From assembly GCA_051453625.1 (NCBI GenBank), contig JBOZIK010000001.1, positions 67,041,661 to 67,081,587 on the forward strand: a stretch of 39,927 nt of DNA, written 5' to 3'. Positions within the stretch are counted from its first letter, which is position 1. Each line of letters begins with the position of its first letter. The translations under genes and the position numbers were made by a program. The notes beneath the pieces were generated by a model. It did not search any database. It was given only the letters and a program-made list of their open reading frames with translations, and was not told the origin of the DNA. Shown here piece by piece: positions 21,641 through 31,180 of the stretch. This stretch comes from Welwitschia mirabilis. Lineage: Eukaryota; Gnetophyta; Gnetopsida; Welwitschiales.

Positions 21641-22357
21641 TATCAATGTCATCATCATTACCCACAAGCCCTCATTTTAAGTGTTATACTTCTCATACAC
21701 GTCTGTCAAATTCATATCGTCTTGATAGAGTGTCAGAATTAAAAGAAATGTTGTGTCTATCCTCATCTCTCTTTAGCATAAACATATCATGCCCACCATC
21801 ATTTTGGCTGTTATCTTTGCCATGCTTTGTAACATTATTCTTGTCATTATCTGCAACAAGCTCTTGGTCATTTACATGAATGATACCTACATCGACTTCT
21901 ACACTGTGATACATTCATCGATCACTACTACCTTCCTTGCACACTATCTAAATCCCAAAGCCTGTACCAGTCATTGTTACCATTATCAATGTCATCATTA
22001 TTATCCACAACCCTTCAATTTAAATGGTGTCCTTCTCATACACATGTCTGTCAAATTCATATCTTCTTGTTAGTGTCATGATTATAAGAAATGTTGTGTC
22101 TATCCTTATCTTTCTTTGGTGTAAACATATCAGTCCCACCATCATTTTGGCTGTTATTTTTGGCATCCTTTGTAAAATTATTCCTGTCATCACCTGCAAC
22201 AAGCTCTTGGTCATTTCCCTGAAAGATACCTGCATCAACTTCTGCATTGTCATCATCTCCTTCCTCACATTCATCTACCACTACTAGCTTCCTCGCACAT
22301 TCATCGTATATGTTTGTGTATCTAAACCCCATAACGTGTACCAGTCATTGTCCCCAT
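21641..22357 (-). repeat. 350-bp tandem duplication of an acidic coding segment
   Basis: Copies at 21641-21983 and 21984-22357 are head to tail and diverged. On the minus strand both encode an Asp/Asn-rich segment with NDQELVA, NNSQNDGG and DRHNIS blocks. The right copy has a longer Glu/Asp run (ECEEGDDDN). It follows, in reading order, the copia-like integrase end, so it fits the variable linker between integrase and RT. That assignment is inference. Confidence 0.75.
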
Positions 22358-22930
22358 GGTAACCGATCAAAACACATTTCTTGGCATTTATCATTTCTTG
22401 ATTTCCTATCTACTGCATACGATCCAAGTGCAGTATCATGTTCTTCCATTTTTGTTCTGGCATTTTATAACTTACATTCTCCCTTTCTATCATGTTCATT
22501 TTGTATGTTGTTGGCTTTTCAAGAGTAGGCCATAGCTTCTGGGGTACACTTGTGTTTTGCATATAAATATCCATTTTCCAAAACAATTCTTCCTTTACTT
22601 GATTGTAAATATGCCAACGTTACTTGCTTGCATCATCGATGAAATTAATAATATCTCCCTGAGGCCTCCTAGAGTCTCTGTAGTAGAATTCCTCATCCTT
22701 TCCTATTATAAACTTAAAGCAAACGTTATGAGTGCATCCTACATGAACTTGTTCAAGAGTGTCATCAAGCCAGTAGTCTTTTGTGATGTCATAGAATTAC
22801 ACACTCCTGTTATATAGATCAAGAAAGATGGCACAACAGGTTGCTTTCTTTTCTCCTCCCTTAAGAGGTCGAATCACATCCATATACAACTTCTCTAATT
22901 TCACATACACCATGTCTTCAAGCAGTGGCA
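22358..22930 (-). pseudogene. Copia-like pol fragment, antisense
   Basis: A stop-containing minus-strand reading runs from about 22930 leftward. It includes LYMDVIRPLKGGEKKATC (near 22890-22835), FIIGKDEEFYYRD (near 22700), VPQKLWPTL (near 22530) and AKKCVLIGYHGDNDWYTLW (about 22386-22330). The last string resembles the copia integrase C-terminal motif (aKkCifvGY....gYrLwd), and the upstream VPQKLW resembles its M...LW helix. The middle part with FYYRD matches nothing I know. A copia fragment is favoured, but a captured host sequence is possible. Confidence 0.4.
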
Positions 22931-23151
22931 TTCTTCACTAGGGTCACTCATCTCTTATAAGCTGCCAATGAATGTGGGGCAAACACACATATATAAACCT
23001 GTAATAAGATATGGAGCAAACAATCCTGAATAAATTATTCATTCCTGCATGGATACATTAATTCCTTCAATTTTGCCTAAAGAATGACCGCCATTTGATG
23101 CCACTTATTGGCTTTGCTCTATTGTAACTTCTTAAATCTGATTTTGTTATC

Positions 23152-23969
23152 AGTCCAAAAAACTTGCTATCAAAGAAATGAGCTTAAAAACTGACGAATT
23201 ACATAGTGAATCAGAAGAAAGAGACATAGAATTTCCCTACCTTCATAAAAGTTTTATTGATGAGGACAATTATGAGAAATTGGAATCAACAAACATACAT
23301 TATAAAACCACCAGCAATAATGTGGAATCGCAGTAGCAAATTAAACCTTAAATGATAGAAGACATCCTTACAACTATACATTCTATTATACATAGGACAA
23401 CAATGCCAGATCTTATTTGTCTACATAGAGTAGGACTTCTCTTCCAATCCTGAAACTCTTTGATTCATTATTTCTCTAGACAGTCAGCCTTCATTCATCC
23501 TGCATTCCTTTTTTCCATTCTAGACAAATGACCACTATCCTCCTTTTAAACCTTCCTTCCATTGCAAGGCCTGAAACTCAACTTAAAATTAAACAAATAA
23601 TTCCCTAGTATACATAAAAATGCATTTCTTATAAGACCCTATAAAATCACATAGGATATGTTTCTGCCATTCATTATGGCGTCAAACACTCCATGGACCC
23701 ATAGACCACCCATCTCCATTGTCAAATAGAATAAGAACTCCCTCTATAACTCACAAAATTGCCTCTCATACTTCACTTTTTTTCATAGACGCAGAGACAC
23801 ATAACTAAATGCTACAATTACATAAATGTTAAAGCCATATTACCTAGATACCATCATAAATCATGAACATAATATAACAATGTGCATTAAGTGTTTATTC
23901 ATCCATTATCCAAAAATAGAAGTATCATTGTCTTTTGACTTGGTTCCTTGTATACGTGAATTTGGCTCC
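23152..23969 (+). repeat. 0.8-kb direct repeat, right copy
   Basis: Partner of 20431-21242. Here the TATA-like site reads CTTTTAAACC. Similarity ends exactly at GAATTTGGCTCC, after which the sequences differ. No polypurine tract precedes it. Confidence 0.7.
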
Positions 23970-24517
23970 ACATGTTCAAAAATGATTATAAACACATTTT
24001 TCATTTTCTTTGATTTAGAAGGTACAGTGGCTCATATCAATGCAGCAATAACAGGGAGGGCTTTAGATTCTCTTCATTTGGAGGGTTGGTTGGAAACTTT
24101 AAAATGGTTGTAAATCTCCTCTATAGTAAAGTACGAGTTCATAGTTAGGTATAAGAGAAGATGTTACACCTAGCTATGCTATGGATTTACCCTATAAGGC
24201 TAAGGCATCTAACCCTTATATGACACCTCCTACCTAGAGTTTTTCAATATGGAAGAAGACATGGTTTCTATTCTACCAAATGGTTTTAGTAGATGGGGTG
24301 CTGAGAGAAGAGGGATTTTAAGGGTTTCTGCCATTTGAAATAGAAGAACAGAAATAGAAATTGAAAATACAAGAGGAAAAGTGTGCTGAACTATGAGTGC
24401 TTATAGAGCTTTAATAGAAAACACTTTAGAAATGAAGTAACAGTAAACATGTGATAAACAGCAAGTTTCTTTTATTAACAAAACAGTATTACAAGGGGCT
24501 TAAGCATGCCCAAAGTG
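23970..24517. other. Unassigned sequence
   Basis: One short plus-strand frame ends at 24113 without a recognised domain. No repeat partner was found in the window. Confidence 0.3.
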
Positions 24518-24842
24518 TGTTGGAGTTGAAGTCAAATCTTTTTTTGTATCTTCTATTTTTCCCTTGTTGTAGAACTTTGTTTGTAAAGTGTATCTCTCTT
24601 TTATATTATAAAGTGAGATGGGGCTACTTATAAAGTCAATGTAAAATTAGGGTTTTTAACCTAAAGTGAGCCTATTTAAAGGGAAGGGTCTTGAGGGAAG
24701 AACAAGACATGCAGAACACTCTAGCTATCCAGGACGGCTCTGCATTACTTCCGTGGTTTTTGCCCACATCGGGGTTTTCCACATAAATTCCTGTGTTTGT
24801 TTTGCTTCTTGTTTTTGTTGTTTTTCGTTGCTATTCTTAACA
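24518..24842 (+). mobile_element. LTR related to the solo LTR, plus strand
   Basis: Starts TGTTGGAGTTGAAGTC and ends GCTATTCTTAACA; diverged from the reverse complement of 7277-7675 and 74 bp shorter. It has a TATTTAAAGGGAAGGG promoter box near 24673 and the CACATCGGGGTTTTCCACAT motif at 24765-24784. CCAAA occurs at 24843-24847 and at 24510-24514. The left one is 3 bases away from TGTTGG, so a target duplication is possible but not clean. No internal domain is attached, which fits a solo LTR. Confidence 0.75.
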
Positions 24843-25515
24843 CCAAAATGCATTTCTATTTTTTCACAAGGATTAATGGTTAGACAGGAACGTCTTAGAC
24901 ATATGTCATAGTTTTCCAAATTAGGCACTACTCACCTTGCTTAGAGATTAATCATGTAGATCAAATTTATCATTAGTCCAGATTGTTTACAAGAAAAAAG
25001 GTATTTTCCAAAGTTACGATTCAAACAATGACTAGTTACATATTACAGTGGCTAATAGCAAATTCCAGTTTATCATTGTTCATAGATCATTAAGCATGAT
25101 TGTTACCCATAGCTTAAAAAGAAAACAAAATTTAAAAAATAAAAAAAGAGGTGTTGTTTTGATTTTCTATTATTTCTGTTGCTTCTATTTTATAAATCTA
25201 ATGTTGTTAAAATAACAAATTTACATTGCACTTACTACAATAGGTACCAAAATAAATAAAAACAAATCAACTTATTAATCTATTATAGGCAACATATGAA
25301 GGAATCATGCTTTATGGGCATGCTACTAATAATGTTATATTTTTCACCTTTTTTCATGCATAGAAACACATCCAAGAGGAATTTTGTTATAAAAAAGTCA
25401 TTTCCTATTTCTTTGTCTGAATTTTGACATGGTTTCACAATTTCTTATCCAATTACTATTGATTTTCTAACATGTAATTTATTTCTTGAATTATAAATTT
25501 AACACATTCAACACA
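24843..25515. other. AT-rich sequence, nothing recognised
   Basis: No frames, boxes or repeats that I can support. Confidence 0.3.
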
Positions 25516-25984
25516 TCTAGAATTAAGAGCTTTTGTGAAGATTCAAAATGATCCAAAATCCAACTCTTTAAGGTTTGACAAAGGTGGAGAATGCTTTAGA
25601 ACAGAGTTTGAAGGCCATCTAAAGCATTATGGGATAAAGAATGAAACAACAAAGCCATATTCCAGTCCACGCAATAAAATAGTGTTGTAGAAAGAAAGAA
25701 CAGAAGACCATCAGACATGGTGGGATGTTCCTCATACAACATTATTGCTCCAAAATATCTTTGGCCTACGGTGGTAGAAATGGCAAGCTATAGTTTAAAT
25801 AGAATTTCATCTAGTGGCTTGGAAGGACAGATGCTAATCAAATGGTGCTCTGAAAATAGCCCCCCTTCATCATCTGAGACCCTTTAGATCTCCTTGTTGT
25901 ATGATATTCCCATACAGGAGAAGAAAATTAGATTACAAAGCTTCTCATAGGTTACAATCAGTGATTTAAGGGTGGGAGGTGGGG

Positions 25985-26345
25985 GACGGGAAGTGTTGCA
26001 GATTTGTCAATGATTATGCACTAAAACTAAACAGAACAACAAGCAAAAGAAAGGAACAACACACATAGATTTGCACGTGGTTTAGGCCTTTTTTACCCTA
26101 TTCCACAAAAAGCAATGCAAAGCTCTATTGATAATTTAAGAGCAAAATGTCAAGACACCTACAAACAACTTTCAAGGAGGTTTAATAAGCCTAGGGCTAG
26201 GGTTTCAAGCTAATCTTATCTTTTATCCTTTCTCCCTCATTTTTAATAAACCACCCCAATCCCTTCTACAACATTAAAAGAGGGGTCAACTTTAAAACAT
26301 AGCATTACAACATAAAGCAACAAATTTGGCTTCACATATCAATAG
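25985..26345 (-). mobile_element. LTR-like insertion in the copia fragment
   Basis: The copia integrase reading is interrupted here by unrelated sequence. Its minus strand resembles the promoter-distal part of a plant copia LTR (CACGTGCAAATC motif; AGAGCTTTGCATTGC shared with the solo LTR family). Terminal TG/CA and a target duplication could not be fixed, so borders are approximate. Confidence 0.45.
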
Positions 26346-27185
26346 GAAGGACCGCAAAGCCTACCAAGTTTGGGATGTGAAAGGGATCTCTAAGGATGTG
26401 AAGCTTAATGAAAAGTCACTTAGACAAAGACTATGCAAAAATTCATAGTAAGTTGAAAGAGATGAATCTCAAAAATTCTAGAAGAACCAACTGTAAGAGA
26501 AGATGGTACACAGAAAATACAGTTTAAATTTACCTCCATGACCATTAATAATGTAGAAGCTACTAGCAAGAATTGTTCAAACCTTGAAAATCCAATGTCT
26601 ATAAATAAGCCAATCACTAACCAGACAATCCTTCTGAAAGAGTAGCTCAAAGAGATTTAACCAAAGTGGATTACATTTCAAATGAGGACAGAAGAGATTA
26701 CCTCATTAATGAAACAATGTAGAAGCAAAGAAGAAATGGAAAAATCATAGTTGTATACCTTGGTGAGAAGCAAGTAATGTGAAAGAGACTGAAATCTAAA
26801 TATTGGGTGGATGCTATGGAGAAAGAGCCAAACATGTTAACTAAGATGGGCACATTGGATTTAAAAGATCTTCCTGAAGAAAAAAAAAAAGCAATGCAAA
26901 ATAGGTGGGTCTTTTTAACGCAAAACTAAAGATTGATGGATCTCTTGATAGGTACACAGCTAGACCTGTAGTTAAAGATTTTAGTGGGTGAAAGGTGTTT
27001 GGCGGGTAGAGAAAGTTTTGCTCCTAACTGCAAAAGTTCATACCACAAGAACCCTGACATCTATAGCAAGCAAAATGTATGAAAAATCTTCTAATTAGAT
27101 ATAAAATATGCAATTTTAAATACTCTTTTGCAAGATAAAATGTAAATGCTTCAACGAAAAGGCTTTATGATAAAGAATGAAGCAA

Positions 27186-27239
27186 GGAAAATTTGCAAAC
27201 TCAAGAGAGCCAGGAAAATTTGCAAACTCAAGAAAGCCT
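27186..27239 (+). repeat. 27-bp in-frame duplication in RT
   Basis: GGAAAATTTGCAAACTCAAG followed by AGAGCCA is repeated at 27213-27239 with two changes near its end. It doubles nine residues (ARKICKLKR-like) ahead of the conserved KLKK.LYGLKQA helix of copia RT. Confidence 0.85.
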
Positions 27240-27540
27240 TGTACAGGCTCATGCAGGTTGCCTAAGATTGGAAATAAAATGACTGGTCTCTATTTTATTT
27301 AAAGTTTAAATGCTCAGAAGTGAAACCAACCTTGTCTATTCTATTGGAGCAATAGGGTAGTTGTAATTATCGATTTTTATGTTAATGATATAGTCATCAC
27401 AAAGGAGAAGCAAAACAAATTAGATGAAACCNNNNNNNNNNNNNNNNNNNNNNNNNNNNNNNNNNNNNNNNNNNNNNNNNNNNNNNNNNNNNNNNNNNNN
27501 NNNNNNNNNNNNNNNNNNNNNNNNNNNNNNNATTAAATAG

Positions 27541-28795
27541 GATATGGATCCTCATGATCTCTAGCAAACCCTCAAGAACAAGTTTGATAAAGCATCTAAT
27601 TTGAACACGTTTAACATCTATCAGAAGGTGTTCAAGGCGAGGAAGCGGCCAAAAGTTTCATTACAAGATTATCTGGATGAGATGATTGGTAATCTAGTAA
27701 AGCTAAAAGAGTATAACATTAAAATTCCAGATTTAATTAAGTCACATGCCTTATTAGATTCTCTTCCTGAAGTTTGGTTTGCAGTAGTGACATCCATCAT
27801 TACATCTATGAATACTACCACGATGACTTTTGAGCAGGTTGTGTCTACGCATTAAGATTCTAAGGGTAGACTCAAGGAAACGCAATCTTCGGAAGGTGTG
27901 TTTATGGCCGAGAATAGAGGCAAGAATAAGAAACGTGACCAAAGCAAGGTAAGAAGCAAAAGCAGAGGAGCTCTCGTGACAGCAACGTCGAATGTTGGTT
28001 TTGTAAGAAAGAGGGACATGCGAAGAAAGACTATTATGCTTGGAAGGCAAGGCAGAAAGAGAGGCATGAACCCTCACAGGTCAGTCAAGCAGATGACAGA
28101 GTTAGTTTTCTAGTGTCAAAAACATGTGGTCTTTTGGCGAAGAGGTCTAGTGAAGATGTTTGGCTAGTTGATTCAGGTGCTTCCTTTCATATTTTTCCAG
28201 ATGGTTCTTCTTTCTCTACTTATAGTCCTATTTCTTCTAGAGTTATTTACACTGCCAATGGAGAACCTCTACAGGTTGTTGGGATAGGCAGTGTTGTTTT
28301 GCAACAGCCAGGATTGCCGAAGGTTACCATTCACAATCTTAAACATGTTCCGAAGGTAACGAAGAAGCTGATTTCTATTACACAGCTTGATGGTCTAGGC
28401 TTAGGCTTCTCTAACAAAGGAGGATGCTGGAAAATTAGCAAGGGAATTCTAATAGTGTTGCAAGGGAAGAAAGATGGTAGCATGTATACTTTAGAAGCAG
28501 ACACATATGCAATGGTTGCTGGTAATATAGATGAGAAAAATGTTGGAGTTGTAACAGCTTCAAAGGATGCAGATGTCTGGCACAAACGTTTGGAACACAT
28601 ACGCAACTCCAGCCTTAAAGTACTTTAATCTCTTTTCTTAATCCCTATGTTTTCACATGCCTTTATTGATTTCTGTAAAGACTATATTGTTCGTAAATCT
28701 AAGAGAGTCAATTTCTGTAGGGATTTGGATATAAGCAAGAAAAAACAAATTAGAATTGATTTATTCTGATGTGTGTGGGCCTATGAATCCTACTT
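27541..28795 (+). pseudogene. Ty1-copia gag-protease-integrase fragment
   Basis: A second copia element in the same orientation as the preceding one. Gag: LKNKFDKASNLNTFNIYQKV and LQDYLDEMIGNLVKLKEYNI (27570-27720), with stops at 27562 and 27853. The frame shifts near 27960-27985. It then gives a zinc knuckle CWFCKKEGHAKKDYYAWK (about 27990-28045) whose final Cys is Tyr. Protease: VWLVDSGASFHIFPD (near 28157-28200) with the DSG active site intact. Pre-integrase: WHKRLEHIRNSSL (28579-28617), then FCKDYIV, where the CxxC has Cys to Tyr. Integrase starts at DVCGPMNPTSISGSFYFVTF (28769-28828) and extends into FIDDCTRKVWMYPL, to about 28868. The last part therefore overruns the stated end, where the duplicated block's similarity stops. 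Confidence 0.85.
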
Positions 28796-28868
28796 CTATT
28801 AGTGGCTCCTTTTATTTTGTTACTTTTATTGATGATTGCACTAGGAAGGTTTGGATGTACCCTCTCAA

Positions 28869-29243
28869 GAGGACATTGGAAAATTACCAAGGGAATTCTA
28901 ACAGTGTTGCAAGGGAAGAAAGATGGTAGCATATATATCTTGGAAGCAGACACATATGCAATGGTTGCTGCTACTATAGATGAGCAAAATGCTAGAGCTG
29001 TAATAGCTTCAAAGGATGCAGTTCTCCAACACAAACGTTTGGGACACATATGCAACTCCAACCTTAAGGTGCTTCAATCTCTTTCCTTAATCCCTATGTT
29101 TTCACATGCCTCTATTGATTTCTATAAAGACTATATTGTTTGTAAATCTAACAGAGTCAATTTCCATAGGGATTTAGATATAAGAAAGAAAAACAAATTA
29201 GAATTGATTTATTCTGATGTGTGTGGGCCTATGAATCCTACTT
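28869..29243 (+). pseudogene. Duplicated pre-integrase/integrase block
   Basis: A second, diverged copy of 28421-28795, offset by 448-449 bases. It again covers the pre-integrase HHCC region (HKRLGHICNSNLKVL) and the integrase start DVCGPMNPT. The CxxC is further decayed (FYKDYIV). It is joined directly after the FIDDCTRKVWMYPL block of the first copy and ends at the N gap 29244-29343. The divergence argues for a real duplication rather than an assembly repeat. Confidence 0.8.
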
Positions 29244-29343
29244 NNNNNNNNNNNNNNNNNNNNNNNNNNNNNNNNNNNNNNNNNNNNNNNNNNNNNNNNN
29301 NNNNNNNNNNNNNNNNNNNNNNNNNNNNNNNNNNNNNNNNNNN

Positions 29344-29599
29344 TTGTTTCTATTGTATTCTTTCACTATTTCAATGGAAAATATGAACTAGTTGAATAAG
29401 AAATGTATGTGAGAGATCAAAAAATGAATTAAACTAGGAAAGGGATCCAGAGAGCTCTGGATCGCTCCAGATCACTATGTGCAGTCTTTATATCTGTGAA
29501 TCGCAACTTAGCACTGATCTGGAGCGGTTTTCTTGGAATCGAGGTCCAGAATCTGGATCGCAACTCCGATTCGATCCGTGTAAGTATGCTGTAAGTAGA
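29344..29599. other. Unassigned block with fold-back potential
   Basis: The part 29440-29585 is much richer in GC than its surroundings and full of CTGGATCG/CTCCAGATC words. It has a 12-bp perfect inverted repeat, CGCTCCAGATCA (29463-29474) and TGATCTGGAGCG (29515-29526), and a near-palindrome at 29443-29463. No coding frame and no known element recognised. Confidence 0.5.
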
Positions 29600-29820
29600 G
29601 AAAACAAAACGATCTAGACAAATATAAAAAGAAACACCGAATCAACTAACCAAATGTCTTGACTGGACCTCTCTGCCAAAAGGTTGTATCGTTCTGACAT
29701 TAGAAAACTAGCTCCCCCATCTGCCTAATTAACCTGTGAGGAAGACTCTACCGAATGGCCCTATTCATGCCTCTTTTTTTGCTTTGCCTTCCAAGCGTAA
29801 TAGCCTTGCTTTGTATGCAT
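29600..29820 (-). pseudogene. Antisense copia gag-protease fragment
   Basis: The reverse complement aligns with about 28015-28235 of the copia fragment upstream. The zinc-knuckle end reads YYAWKAKQKKRHE, again with Tyr in place of the last Cys. The protease entry (DIWLVDS-like) lies near 29660 and the alignment ends at CTCTACTTACAG. It is a separate, inverted piece of the same family. The TRIM array begins at its right end. Confidence 0.75.
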
Positions 29821-30581
29821 TCCTTATGCCCAGCTCGACAGGTGGTAAATATTAAGGGTTCCAATTTCCATCTAAGTCATGGCTTTTGGTGTGATGATAA
29901 TTGGCCCAACCATTGGTATTAGAGTCATGGTTATTGGTTAGTCTCGAGTTCGAGTCTCCTTGGTAGCTTCCCGGTTCATATGAGCACTTGGCATGTGGAT
30001 CAAGGGGGAGATTGTTAGGTATGCGCTCCTCATGCCCAGCTAGACAAGTGGGTAAATATTAAGGGCTCCAGTTTCCACCTAAGTCATGGCTTTTGGTGTG
30101 ATGGTAATGGGCCCAACAATTAGTATCAGATCCATGGTTATTGGTTGGTCTCAGGTTCGAGTCTCCCCGTTAGCTTCCCAATTCATGTGAGCATTTGGCA
30201 TGTGAATCAAGGGGGAGATGGTTAAGTATGCACTCCCCATGCCCAGCCCGACAAATGGGTAAATATAAAGTGTTCTAATTTCCACCTAAGTCATAGCTTT
30301 TGGTGTGATGGTAATCGGCCCAATAATTAGTATCAAAGCCATAGTTATTGGTTGGTCTCGGGCTCGAGTCTTCCTAGTAGCTTCCCCATTTATGTGAGCA
30401 CTTGGCATGTGGATCAAGGGGGCAATTATTGGGTATGCGCTCCCCATGCCTAGCTTGACAAGTAGGGAAATATTAAGGGTTCCAATTTCCACTTAAGTCA
30501 TGGCTTTAGGTGTGATGGTTATAAGCCCAACAATTGGTATTAGAGCCATGGTTGTTGGTTGTTCTCAGGTTCGAGTCTCCT
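29807..30581 (+). mobile_element. Tandem array of a miniature LTR element (TRIM)
   Basis: Four short LTRs alternate with four internal segments. LTRs: 29807-29911, 30013-30118, 30220-30325, 30427-30532 (105-106 bp, best copy TGTTAGGTATGCG ... GGGCCCAACA). Internals: 29912-30012, 30119-30219, 30326-30426 (101 bp each) and a truncated one, 30533-30581. Every internal starts AT(T)GGTATYAGAGCCATGG-like. This is a PBS for initiator tRNA-Met placed two bases after the LTR. Each full internal ends in AAGGGGG(A/C)(G/A)AT, a polypurine tract directly before the next LTR. The period is 206-207 bp. These are the defining parts of a TRIM, with no coding capacity. A B-box-like GGTTCGAGTCTCC lies inside each internal. 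The first LTR's left edge is blurred by overlap with the copia fragment. Confidence 0.88.
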
Positions 30582-30769
30582 CATAATTAATATGTTTGAT
30601 ATTATATATTTATATATTAAGAAGTCCAATTTCCACATAATTAATATGTGTGATAATTATATATTTATAAGTCTTAAAGTTTTGCAATCATTCTATTCAA
30701 TTTTCAATTGTTTGAAGCAACCTATTGCTTTAACAGAACACTCAAAAGAAACAATTGTATGATATTAGA
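30582..30769. repeat. AT-rich direct repeat beside the TRIM array
   Basis: CATAATTAATATG(T/TG)... occurs at about 30582-30605 and again at 30636-30658, each followed by ATATATTTATA. Between them GTCCAATTTCCA resembles a scrap of the TRIM LTR. The array therefore ended in a rearrangement. Confidence 0.5.
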
Positions 30770-31180
30770 TCTAAAAATTAATAATTTTGAATTCCAAACT
30801 ATTAAGCCTAAATGATATTATGTCTATGTCAAAAGGGTATATAGGAGACTATGACAAAATGGTTTTTAAAAAAGTTTGCCTCATTTTCTCCTATAAGATT
30901 ACCTCCAATGGAAAAGACCTCCTAGTGCTTTGCTTGTTACCATAGAAACGAGACATTAGAAAACATCTTCCCTCTTTTTAAGGGATTTCATATGGAAAAA
31001 GTTATAGCTATAATAAGAGGACTAGTAAAAAATATATTTAGCACTATTTTTAAAGAGAGTTTTTCATATGATCTTGTATAGCCTTAAAGATTAGGTTCAA
31101 TAAATTGTCCACATATATTTGATATAAATATATCAAAGTATACCATCATTTGGCATAACAATGTCATATACTTATAGATA
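30770..31180 (+). repeat. Dispersed repeat R1, copy 2
   Basis: Partner of 16830-17235 in the same orientation, diverged throughout. It starts near AAAAATTAATAATTTTGAAT and ends near TGTCATATACT. Confidence 0.75.

Larger units (their letters stand above)
25516..27431 (+). pseudogene. Ty1-copia integrase-RT fragment
   Basis: Broken pol of a copia element, interrupted by an LTR-like insertion at about 25985-26345. Integrase: LRFDKGGECF near 25578-25607 keeps the second catalytic Asp. The following PYSSPRNKIVL ends at a TAG just where the catalytic Glu region should be. KDRKAYQVWDVKG (near 26350) fits the integrase C-terminal GYRLWD block. RT: PEEKKKAM and DGSLDRYTARPVVKDF (near 26935-26985), then CKLKKALYRLMQV (near 27220-27257) with an in-frame 27-bp duplication before it. 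Next comes FYVNDIVIT (27375-27401), where the usual YVDD is YVND, so a catalytic Asp is lost. Several stops and frameshifts occur. It ends at the N gap 27432-27531. Confidence 0.75.

Noticed and set aside
28331-29061. Minus-strand frames 28331-28606 and 28750-29061
   Set aside because: They are shadows of the copia protease and pre-integrase frames on the plus strand, duplicated because the block itself is duplicated.
29807-30581. Regularly spaced repeats as a CRISPR array
   Set aside because: The repeats are about 106 bp with conserved 101-bp intervening segments containing PBS and PPT, in plant DNA; this is a TRIM array.
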